Made by a program: the position numbers and the translations under genes. Source: Dioscorea cayenensis subsp. rotundata (Eukaryota; Streptophyta; Magnoliopsida; Dioscoreales; Dioscoreaceae). From it: DNA of 64,000 nt. This document shows, piece by piece, positions 38,306 to 49,041 of the stretch. The notes below the pieces were generated by a model that saw nothing but the letters and a program-made list of their open reading frames with translations, was not told where the DNA came from and ran no database searches. How positions within the stretch are numbered: position 1 is the stretch's first letter; every line of letters begins with the position of its first letter. The stretch is taken from NCBI RefSeq assembly GCF_009730915.1, contig NW_024087174.1, positions 21,736 to 85,735 of the forward strand, given 5' to 3'.

Positions 38306-38983
38306 GTGTTGATCAGTGAATCCTTGTCGTCTTTGAATCTATTTGTTGTAAATTCACTATTCTCTTGCTAAATCGATTCTGCATGAGATAACAAGATAAA
38401 AAGGAAAAAAAAGGAACAATTTTTATTCGAGTCCGCATGGATACCATGCTCTTTTTGTCTTCCGGTCATGAGGTTCCAGGTTTTATGCAGATTCTCGCGG
38501 CTGTAGTTTTAGAATGAAAACATTTCTATGTAAATTACTTCTTGTAGGTACAATGCTTGATGTGTTAATCTAGTATTCTCATCGGCGAATTATAATCGTG
38601 TTCTTGTTTACAATTGATTATTTCTTACTGATAAAATTTTGATCGATGATGAATTGTTGCAGTTGCAAATAGTTGTTTTTATTGCATCGGTAACAGTAAT
38701 TCTGGCTGCTCTAATTTTTGCATGAAATCAGCATCAGTTTGTGAGCTAAATTGATTTGGATATGTGTGATTGTATTTGCTATTTCTTCAAGATGCAGCAA
38801 AAGTTGATGAACAGAAAAATTCTGCAGACTAGTTTCTATCGCTATTGCTTCGCTTGGTAAGATTTCTGTTTAATAATAACAATTAAATTATGCTTCATTG
38901 AAATCAAATTTGTGTCCATTATTCAACCATTCATGGAAAAAACCAAACACCACAAGTGAATAAAAGTAAAAAGATTTAGTGAG
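38306..38983. other. 3' region of the F-box gene and LINE target
   Basis: Probably 3' UTR then intergenic DNA. It ends in AAGATTTAGTGAG (38971-38983), the left copy of the target duplication of the following LINE. Confidence 0.5.
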
Positions 38984-41394
38984 CTTGTTAAAGTTGATAT
39001 AGAAAAGACCTTTGATACCATTGAGTGGTTTGTTGTTCTTGCAATTCTCCGGAGAATGTCTTTCCCCGAGATTTGGATTAAATGGATTCATGCCTCTCTC
39101 TTTCCTCGGCTTCCTTCTCCCTTCTCATCAATGGCAATCACTCATCCTGGTTTTTTGGTAGTCGAAGAGTCAGGCAGGGAGATCCGATCTCTTCCTTGCT
39201 TTTCCTTCTTACCTCTCAGACCCTCTCGGCCATTCTTAACAAAGCCCTTTTCCTTAATCTGGTCCCTGGCTTTAACAAGAATCTCCCTCGAGACTTTAAC
39301 CACTTTATATTTGTAGATGACCTCATTTTAGTCACTAAAGCCTCGAGAAAGACTGCCAGAAATTGTCTTCTCTACCTCGACCTTTACCACTCTCTCACTG
39401 GCCAAAAACCAAGCCTTCAAAAGTCTGCTATTTTTCTTCCTTCTTAGTGCAACAAAAGTATTTCTAAGGCTATTTCCAAAATCTTAGGTATCAATCTTGG
39501 TCACTTCCTTTTTACCTACCTTGGAGCTCCCATTTCTCCAAGAAGGATTCTCATCAATCAACTTAACTTCCTTCCAAACAAAATTAACTCAACCATCTTT
39601 TCTTGGAATCACTATACTCTTTCAACAGTTGGCAGTGCAGCCCTCCTCAATAACTCTATCTTCTCCATTCCAAATTATCTCCTTTCTGTTATGCATCTTC
39701 CTAACTCCATTCTTGAATCCATTTCTAAACAAGCTCGGGCCTTTCTCTGGGGATGTATGGCAATAGTAGCGGCTTTCACTCTGTGGGTTGGTCTACTGTT
39801 GTTCTTAGTAAATCTGAGACAGGGTTTGGAATAAAAAATCTTAAACTTGTGAAGCATGCTATTATGGCCAAAAACATTTTAGCCCTTCTAAATTCTGAAA
39901 ACAAAATTTGGATTGACATCTTCAAAGACAAGTATAGAGTGTGGCATCCCTGGTTCAATAATCATTCTACTCCCTCTTCTTGGTTTTTCAAATCAATTTG
40001 TCAGCCTGCTGAGCTCCTCAAGCCTCACTTCAGAATCATATCCATTAATCCTGCCTTTGTCAACATTTTGAATGTCCCTTGCCTATTGGATCTTCCCATT
40101 CTCTACAAGTCCACTTTTATCAACATGGATGCTCCTTGGGATAATATTCATAGTATTGATCTTATTAATGGTGATGAGCTTAATCTTTCCTTTCTTAATG
40201 TCCTTTTTAGCAATAATATCAACCTGGATTGGATCAATAACATCAAAGTAGATTCCTCTACTGCCAATATTTGGGCCTGGGCCCTTGCTTCTCACAAGTC
40301 CACCATTCCTGTTGCTGTCTATGATCATCTGAACTCTAATGGCAAGGACATGGCTACTTGGAAAGGTTGGGACAAGATCTGGAAACTTCTTGTTATCCCT
40401 CGTATCAAAACCTTTATTTGGAAATTAGCACATGGGAAACTGACCATTGGTGCTCTCCTCTATGCTTTGAATGTCGGTCCTTTTACTCTTTGTCCCTTTT
40501 GTGGGCTGGCAAAAAAAATCGCCAGACATATTATGTGGGATTGTTGTAAACTTCAGCAATGTTAGAACACTACCTTATCTATGCTCAATTTAAATTCTGG
40601 CAATATTAACTTTCTCTCTATTGGCTAATGGTTAACTAGCACCATCAACTCAATCTACGGTGACTCTTAGGAGAAGGCCACGATTGCCACTTGTTTCTTA
40701 GCTCAAATGGAAGCGAGAGATGTGCCTACATCTTCCAAGAAATAGATTGAATATTGTTGTCACTAAAGCCCGATATCTTTGTCAGGACTTTCTTATAGCT
40801 ACCGGCATGATTTACAGGGACTTCTCTAGACCTTATTTTTCGATCTAAATATGTTTTTGTTTTTTATTGATGCTTTATGGCAACCCCATCGAAATTCTGT
40901 CGGATTGGTTTTTCATTACAAGCTCAGGTCTGGTCCTTATTGCTGTTTTTGTTGGTGTACATGCTTCTTCCAATGAATGCAGAATTAGCTGCAATTACTT
41001 ATGCCCTGCATATCTGCAATGGTCAAAAGCTTTGTCCACACAAAATTTATACTGACTGCCCAGGCGTCGTTCAAATTACTATTCACCAGCATCCGAGTAT
41101 TTCCTTGATTTACAACTCGGAGATTCTAGAACTCAAGCAAAAGCTAATTGTCTTCCCCAACTATCCAATTGTTTTAATCCCAAGGGAAGACAACTTCATT
41201 GCTGATAGATTGGCGTCTCATGGAGGACTAAATCCTTAACTCTCACTCTTCTTCCAGGGCAAAGATCGTCCCTCCTAGCTTGAAGGCATTTATAACCAAA
41301 GAAACTTATCCTTCTAGTCCTCTTTCTGCTTCCTCCTATTTTGTTTTTCTTAGTTGTTTGCTCTTTTTCTAAAAAACGAAAAAAAGAAAAAAAA
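38984..41394 (+). mobile_element. 5'-truncated L1-type LINE with target duplication
   Basis: AAGATTTAGTGAG lies immediately before (38971-38983) and after (41395-41407) the element: a 13-bp target duplication. The element starts inside the reverse transcriptase domain and ends in an A-rich tail (41371-41394). It is about 2.4 kb, so more than half of a full LINE is missing at the 5' end, the usual result of incomplete reverse transcription. Confidence 0.92.
38985..41239 (+). pseudogene. LINE ORF2 remnant: reverse transcriptase, zf-RVT, RNase H
   Basis: In order: VKVDIEKTFDTIEW (start of the RT core, 38990-39030), WFFGSRRVRQGDPISSLLF and the catalytic FVDD (HFIFVDDLILVTK, about 39300-39345). 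Then comes a long open stretch 39753-40563 with the zf-RVT pattern (WDKIWKLLVIPRIKTFIWKL, LCPFCGLAKK..HIMWDC). The RNase H-like domain is at 40960-41239 (NAELAAITYALHIC, IYTDCPGVV, REDNFIADRLASHGG). Stops and shifts separate the parts. The long open stretch suggests moderate age. Confidence 0.88.
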
Positions 41395-42250
41395 AAGATT
41401 TAGTGAGTTATATAATTTGTAGGTGAATTATTGTTTATTTGAGTTCCTGCTGTTCATCCATCTCTAAAATTGAAATGAAGCTAAATAATTGATTTTTCTA
41501 ATCCAAGTACCTTTTTGGTTGGTCTCCTGTCTGGGTGTTCATATCCTTGCTGAAGAGACGGATTGAACTTCAGCACACATAAAGTGAGAGTACAGATGTA
41601 TTGAGATATTAATTCTAAGAGATGTATCGAGGTACTAACTCCATGTTTGTACACGCCTCTAACATGGCTTGTGTTTGGTGCTCCCTATATTTGGGCCCCC
41701 AACAAATGAATAAAAAGTGAGCCATCCCACCTAATCATATATATATATATATATATATAAAAGAAACTATGTCAACTAATGAAATGGCAAAAGAGGAATT
41801 TAATTGGAAAAGCCTAAATGATTAACTCGGTTTAATTTTTTGAATAATCACTAAAGTTTGGTAAAATTACAGTTTGCTCACTCAAGTTTGATTTGTTTCT
41901 AAATAATCACTGAAGTTACTAATTATTTCAAACGCCAGTCACCGAATGATTACAGGCTTCATTAGCTGACGTGGACACAGTTTTCTAAATGTTGATTGGA
42001 CTTTTCACAGTGTCCACGTCAGCTAATGAAGCTGGTAATCATTCGGGTGACTGGCATTTGAAATAATTAGTAACTTCAGTGATTATTTAGAAACAAATCA
42101 AACTTGAGTGAGCAAACTGTAATTTTACCAAACTTTAGTGATTATTCAAAAAATTAAACCGATGAACTCTCATTTGAATAAATGTGAGAGAATAACATTG
42201 TATACAAAATTGAGAAAAAGAACCCAAGGAGAAGAAGAGAAAGGGGTTAG
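40817..42250. repeat. Tandem duplication, copy 1
   Basis: From GGGACTTCTCTAGACC in the LINE RNase H region, through the LINE tail, its target duplication and the flank, to AAAGGGGTTAG. It is matched by copy 2 (42349-43428). It contains the extra hairpin MITE 41828-42161. Confidence 0.92.
41828..42161. mobile_element. 334-bp hairpin (fold-back) MITE
   Basis: Two arms of about 150 bp are near-perfect inverted complements: the left begins CGGTTTAATTTTTTGAATAA and the right ends TTATTCAAAAAATTAAACCG. The centre GCTGACGTGGACAC / GTGTCCACGTCAGC flanks a loop of about 30 bases. It is bordered by ATTAACT (41821-41827) and ATGAACT (42162-42168). Copy 2 of the duplication has a single ATGAACT at the same place, so it shows the empty site and proves the boundaries. 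The 7-bp duplication (one mismatch) does not fit one superfamily cleanly. Confidence 0.9.
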
Positions 42251-42348
42251 AGGCGGGGGAACCAAGGGGGCTAGCGAGGGGTTGAACCCCCGACCCAAAT
42301 TTTTTTCTTGGAAGATGTAGGCACATCTCGCTTCCCATATGATTCTGA

Positions 42349-43428
42349 GGGACTCTCTAGACCTTATTTTCAATCTAAATATGTTTTTGTTTTTATTGAT
42401 GCTTTATGGCAACCCCATCATAAATTCTTTCGGATTGGTTTTTCATTACAAGCTCAGTCCGGTCCTTATTCTTTGTTTTTGTTGGTGTACATGCTTCTTC
42501 CAATGAATGCGAATTAGTCGCAATTACTTATGCCCCTGACATATCTCGCAATGGTCAAAAGCTTTTGTCCACAAAAATTTATACTTGATCGCCCAGGCGT
42601 CGCTCAAATTACTATTCACCGACGATCCCGAGTATTTCCTTGATTTACAACTCGGAGATTCTAGAACTCAAGCAAAAGCTAATTGTCTTCCCCAACTATC
42701 CAATTGTTTTTAATCCCAAGGGAAGACAACTTCATTGTCGATAGATTGGCGTCTCATGGAGGACTAAATCCTTAACTCTCACTCTTCTTCCAGGGCAAAA
42801 GATCGTCCCTCCTAGCTTGAAGGCATTTATAACCAAAGAAACTTATCCTTCTAGTCCTCTTTTCTGCTTCCTCCTATTTTTGTTTTTTTCTTAGTTGTTT
42901 GCTCTTTTTCTAGAAAGATTTAGTGAGTTATATAATTTGTAGGTGAATTATTGTTTATTTGAGTTCCTGCTGTTCATCCATCTCTAAAATTGAAATGAAG
43001 CTAAATAATTGATTTTTTATTTTTTTTTAATCCAAGTACCTTTTGGTTGGTCTCCTGTCTGGGGTGTTCATATCCTCTGTGAAGAGACGGATTGAACTTC
43101 AAACCATAAAGTGAGAAATCTGAGATGTATTGAGATACTAATTCTAAGAGATGTATCGAGTACTAACTCCATGTTTGTACACGTCTCTAACATGGCTTGT
43201 GTTTGGTGCTCCTATATTTGGGCCCCCAACAAATGAATAAAAGTGAGCCATCCCACCTAATTATATATATATATATATAAAGAAACTATGTCAATTAATG
43301 AAATGGCAAAAGAGGAATTTAATTGGAAAAGCTTAAATGATGAACTCTCATTTGAATAAATGTGAGAGAATAACATTGTATACAAAATTGAGAAAAATAA
43401 CCCAAGGAGAAGGAGAGAAAGGGGTTAG
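42349..43428. repeat. Tandem duplication, copy 2
   Basis: The same order as copy 1, including the LINE tail and the right-hand GATTTAGTGAG, but without the MITE, with a shortened A tail, and with many 1-2 base differences. The duplication therefore occurred after the LINE inserted. Confidence 0.92.
42395..42775 (+). pseudogene. Second copy of the LINE RNase H fragment
   Basis: Duplicate of 40865-41239 with frame breaks every few dozen bases. The last part still reads REDNFIV(D)RLASHGG-like sequence. It is part of duplication copy 2. Confidence 0.85.
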
Positions 43429-44734
43429 TAATTTAAAAAAAGGTTTAAAAAATCGTATATATATAGAGGGATAGATTTTACCATATTTTTTAATAAAAAA
43501 ATACAAACTTGATATGTATTCTTATTAATTGAGTTATTGAAAATATCTTATATCTGCTATAGATAACACAATTTTAAATTATCCTTTATGTTATTTTAAT
43601 ATATGTATTTAATTTTTTTTTTATGTTAGCATATTATTTTCCATTTAAAATAATTATTTTGTTGGATTATTTTTTTTATTTTTTTTATGGTTTGCCTTTA
43701 GGCTTTAGCCCTTCCTATCATCTAGTCCTGGTTCCGTCCCTGGGTTAGGACTTGTGATTGCAAAAAGATCATACGGTATGTAGTGACGGATTTCACCACA
43801 CTTTGAGCAGTGCATCCTTGCAAGAAGATCTCCTACTCCACAGATTTGATCTTTTTTTAATCGCTTGTAAAAGTCATTGTTATCTATTCTTGTGGGATGA
43901 TGATGTGTTTGTGTTGTTAAGAGCCTATTTTGTTGATAACTCATGTCATTGTGCTTATATACCTTTAGTTAGTTAAAGAAAAACCTTTGTTACACTATAG
44001 TTGACATAGAGGAAACATTTCAATTGACTCTAGAAAGTGCCATGGCTTTTTCTCTCTTTGAAGGGTTTTCCACGGTAAAATTTAGTATCTTGCATCGATT
44101 GTTTGCATTAGATGGTTTGTTGCTCATTATTCCATGCTAGATCACAAAAAGGGGTCATTTTTATATTTGCAACATCTGTATTGGCCTAGGAAGGCCTTAC
44201 ACCTGCATAAGAGACCGCATAACCCAATCTGGGGACATACCGGTAAGTGTGCGCCAATACACATCAAAGTTATATCCGCACATCATCATCAAAGAAGTGT
44301 TCAAGCTATTGTGCTGCTGCACAAGAGCCCCCCATAGATTTGGCAAAGAGGTGTGTAGGTAAGTGTGCGCCTTTGATCGTATACATGAACAACTGAAATT
44401 TTTAACTGTTACAGTGTCGAAACCTGACAACTTGTCCACATTTCAATTAAAAAAAAAATCTAATTGCTTCAAGAGTCTAATATTAAATTTAAATCTTTAT
44501 TTTTTTTATAATCCATAAAAAAAATTTGTATCTTTATAAAACAGATGGAATAACGAATTATTAGCATATGTATACTTGTTATAAATGAGATTCTAACAAG
44601 CTTCTAAATTCTTTAAAATTAATTAATAAATGTATAAAAAAATCAACGGCTAGGATCGTCAGAGCACGAATCTCCAAGCTCGTGAGCATCATTGATAAAA
44701 AAGAGGCCCTTCCCGCAGGCTTGAAGCTTCTTCA
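43429..44734. other. Intergenic; possible decayed transposon end and coding-like stretch
   Basis: 43690-43745 has GGCTTTAGCCC..CTGGTTCCGTCCCTG, a phrase common at the ends of plant transposons; 42250-42300 carries a related phrase in the opposite orientation. 43750-43950 and 44150-44440 contain coding-like stretches on the minus strand (LARMHCSKCGEIRHYI; GYNFDVYWRTLTG) that I could not assign. No intact gene. Confidence 0.4.
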
Positions 44735-47700
44735 ATGGCGATCTCGAAGAAGAGTAAGCAAAAGCCCAGATCTCGAGTCCTACTTCTCGTGATCACGGCC
44801 ATCGCCATTGCTTGCTTCTGGCTTCTCTACTCCTCATCCATCCCTAGCTTGGGGTTCTCCTTCTCGTCGCCAGCGGCAGCGGTGAATTGGGTGGAGAATG
44901 GGACGCGGGAGAAGGGAGGATGGGATGGGCTCGAGCGGAAGTATTTGTACTGGGGGAACAGGGTTGATTGTCCCGGGAAGCATTGCGATTCTTGCGAGGG
45001 GTTGGGGCATCAGGAGTCCAGCCTCCGTTGCGCCCTCGAGGAGGCATTGTTCCTTAAGAGGTGGATTTCTTCTTGATTTTTATCGCTTTGGAAGTAAATG
45101 GGGTTGATTTTTGTTATGGTTTGTTCACTGAATGAGATTTTTATGTTATTTGTTGTGATCTACTCTCTCTCTCTTTTCTTCTTCTTTTTATTCTTGCAAA
45201 TGATTTGATTATGAAAATTTTGAACTGATTTTGGTGATTTGCTAGAGAATGCTTCATGTTTTAGTGAGAAGATGCTGGTGCTTTTATTTTTATTTTTATT
45301 TTTGATCATAGGGATGCTGGACTGGAAACTCAAACTGTTTGAATTGAATTCTCTCTTAAAACATTCCCAAAAAGATCAAAATTTTGGAATAGAAGTATCT
45401 ATATCAAGCGAGATTTAGTCAACTATATTATTTGGAACAGAGTTTTGTGACTGTCTGAGCATGTGTCTAGATTGATAGGTCCTATGTTAAAAAAAAAACG
45501 AAAAAGGTGATCTTTTGGTTTCTAAAGATTTAATTGGTGTAAATCAACATTAACTGCGCAGATTTCCAATTTTTGGGGTTTTTTTCTTGTTGTGTTTGAA
45601 TTTGTACATTTGGATTTCTTTGGAATTGGAATTGATAGAAGATGCTTACTAATTTTTGTAGGGTGTTTGTGATGCCTTCAAGGATGTGCATTAACCCAAT
45701 TCATAATAAGAAGGGGATCCTTCACCACTCTAGCAATGCGACTTCGGAAGAGAGGTATGACCCATCATTATACATGTTAATGACTTGCAAATTGATTGTA
45801 TATTCATCTTCTGATATTGATGACAGTGCAAGTTTATATAAAGTTTATGTGTCCCTGAAACTAATTAATTTCAGCTCATACTATAAGATTTAATTTACTA
45901 ATGGTGCATAGAATTCTATGGGGAAATGCATTTTCTAACATGATTGGTAATTTTAAATTAAGGGAAAATATGTTTTATTGTCTGCTTGAGAGACTATGGC
46001 TTCATTTCCATGATTACCTTAAGGTCGCAATCTTGAATATATATGTAAAATTTTCAGGTTTCTTTGATGACCTGTAAGCCTTCCTGTGCCATTAGTTCCA
46101 AGACCAGGAAATATCCTGCATGACGATGAAAATCTTTTTAAGTTCTAGTTGCTCTATTGAACCTATAATACCAATTCATGATTAAAGCTAGTGAACTCTA
46201 ACATAACAGCTTATTTGGTATCTTTATGCAATCTTGCTATTACACTTGAACCATCCTAGATTTCTTTGTGGAAGATGCATTAATTTCCATTATGTACTTG
46301 GTTATTCCTTGAGCCTTTCATCTCCATGACTCCATTGTTTGTTCATGGTTTTGGCCATTCTGTGGTTGATATGGTTTCCTTTTAAGTTGATGAAAAAACA
46401 ACAGCCTCTTATTGATTGCTATATCCTCTGTGCTCTCATTATCAGTTTTACCCAGTTCATTGGAAAGTTAAACATACCCTGGGAAATGTCGTTTGCTCTT
46501 AAACTATATATTGATGTTCACAAATTGTTTTATTAGACTTTAACTTGTATGACAAATTACAGAAAAGTATGTGTGGTTGCAAAGCTGTAAAATATGAGGT
46601 GGAGCCCAATATGGACTTGCAGAAAGCACAAACTTAAATTTTGTGCACATCACGCTGTTATCAGTGATGAGTCTAATGGCTGATTTTGGCTTTGCATACT
46701 CATTCTGCCTTCATCATAAAGCAGGCTGCTGCCTCACATGCTAAGTTTTTTTACCTAATATAAACTCTAGACACTTGTTTCTCTTATGAAAATATATGTA
46801 TTTTGTTTCAACAGTAAAGTGGGCAACATTATTTTTCCTGACAGTGTGATCTATTGTAGAATGCCAATCTCTTAAGTCTTAATACATAAATTTACTCTCT
46901 GCTTCCATCTTGCATACCATTTTTCCATTTCCACATAAGAACAACTTTGGACATAGTCTTTCTAGTCAAATTTTTATGTGTCAACCTACTCAACATAATT
47001 TCAATCAAAAACCAATTCAACTTTGGTATTTTTCTAAAATAATTATTTTTTCTCGTATGTTTATTTTGCTAATTGAATAATATTATTCCTTGGTCTTTTG
47101 CCTTACTGTTTTTACAATTTTTTTAATAGTCTCTACACTGCACAGAAATCTTAAGCTGATTCGTAGTTGTCTAAACTTCTGTTTGATAGATGGACAGCCA
47201 ATTCTTGTGCAATGGATTCTTTATATGATTTGGATCTCATATCAGAAACTGTTCCAGTGATCTTGGATAACTCAAAGATGTGGTATCGTATACTATCAAC
47301 AAGCATGAAGTTGGGATCTCGGGGGTTGGTTCATGTGGAAGGTACGGATAAGGTTGATCTTAGAGACAACACTATTTACTCAAAGCGTTTTTGCTGATAA
47401 ATCATACTGGCAAGTCCACTTTCATGGTAAGGCTACAAGCTATTTGATCTTCTATCAGTTTACTTCCTTTTTATTTCTAGTTATCATATATGATATCCAG
47501 ACTATTGACTAAGGATATATCAATGATTCTGTTAGGTGATATTTGAAATGTTAAGTACTAGTGTTGACATTGGATAATCTTTCAGGTTTATGGAGTGCAA
47601 AGATCGAAACAACCGCAGTTCTATCACTCTGCCATACTCATTTCTCCCAAAGATGGCTGCAAGAAAATTAAGAGATGCTGCAGATAAGGTATTCACATTT

Positions 47701-49041
47701 TCTTTAACTTGAACTTGGTCTGCTGTCAACCTAATTAGTATTATCATTGGTAGTTCATGTCAGCAGTAGAAAATTATCAAGATGTTGAACATTTGTCATT
47801 AGTGGCTTTCTTTCCTTTGATACTATGTTTTATCTTGGGAATCTAAATTTTTAATTTGGCATTGTCTTACCCATGGCATTATCCTAAAATCACACCCCTT
47901 TGACTTATGGGTATGCATGCTTGTGAGCTTGGTGGAAATGAAATTGTTTATTGTTTCGTAAATTCTTAGTTGGCTCTAAAGGTTGTTGATTGAAAGCTGT
48001 AAATTGCTTTTATTTATTTATTTATGTTGCAAATTGTTGTTATCAAGATACTGATTCATGCAGTAGCTTGGGTTTTGCCATACAGTATTTAGTTATTGAG
48101 GTGTTAGGAGATCACGGTGTTCTATTTTTGATCTTTGTTTGCTCTTTCGTGTGGAGGAATTGGGAAGACATTCATTTTGGATTTGGAATAAGTCACATCA
48201 AATCTTTTTATTATAAGAGTATGTTTGTAGCCCTCTTGAATTGCATCTGAGATTTATATGAACTCTCCGTTATAGATTAAGGAACTCCTTGGTGATTATG
48301 ATGCCATTCATGTGAGAAGGGGGATAAGATAAAAAAACAAGAAAAAGATAGATTTGGAGTTGATCGGACCCTTCACCCTCATTTGGATAGAGATACACGA
48401 CCTGAATTTATTGGAAGAAGAATTGAGAAATGGATTCCCAAGGGACATACACTCTTCATTGCTTCAAACGAGAGGACACCTAGCTTCTTTTCACCTCTTT
48501 CTGACAGGTAATCTCTTTGAGAATTTATCTTTCTGTTTCTTTGTTAAAACATTGTTTTTTATAATTGAATGCAACTCTCAAGAATTTTGATATCAAATTT
48601 GCACAGCATTTATTTGGCTTGAATTTAAGATAAGAATTACAACTCAACATCCTCTTATGTGAGATTCTAAACATTCTGTTATAAACGTATGTTTCAGTGT
48701 GATGAACACATGCTCATTTTCAGTATTTGTTTGATATTGAATGCACTGAAATTTATAATCTAATTCTTTGTTTATGCATCTTCTCATGTTATGCAATGGC
48801 TTCTTAATCTGTCGACAGATATAGGCTGGCATATTCATCAAATTACAGTGACATCCTGGACCAGGTGGTAGAAAACAATTATCAGCTGTTCATTATTGAG
48901 AGGTTAATTTTAGCTGGTGCCAAAACCTTTGTCCGGACATTTAAAGAAGATGAGAATGATCTCAGCCTTACTGATGACCCTAAGAAGAACACGAAGAAAT
49001 GGCAAATACCAGTTTATACCATTGATGGTGAAGGAAGTTAA
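44735..49041 (+). CDS. O-fucosyltransferase-like type II membrane protein (At2g04280/At4g12700 type)
   Basis: Six exons: 44735-45060, 45662-45754, 47190-47426 (end approximate because of an indel), 47586-47688, 48276-48507 and 48819-49041. The N-terminus is a short basic tail plus one membrane segment (LLLVITAIAIACFWLLYS), as in Golgi type II enzymes. Then KYLYWGNRVDCPGKHCDSC, GHQESSLRCALEEALFLKR, FVMPSRMCINPIHNKKGIL, CAMDSLYDLDLISETVPVIL, ECKDRNNRSS and DAIHVRR(GD)K, the basic motif of GT-B fucosyltransferase-like proteins. It ends in DDPKKNTKKWQIPVYTIDGE. The family is annotated as O-fucosyltransferase-like; its substrate is not established. The frame is broken by a short T run (47388-47392), an extra G (47409) and a short G run (48319-48323), while the residues around each remain family-typical. 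Confidence 0.75.
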
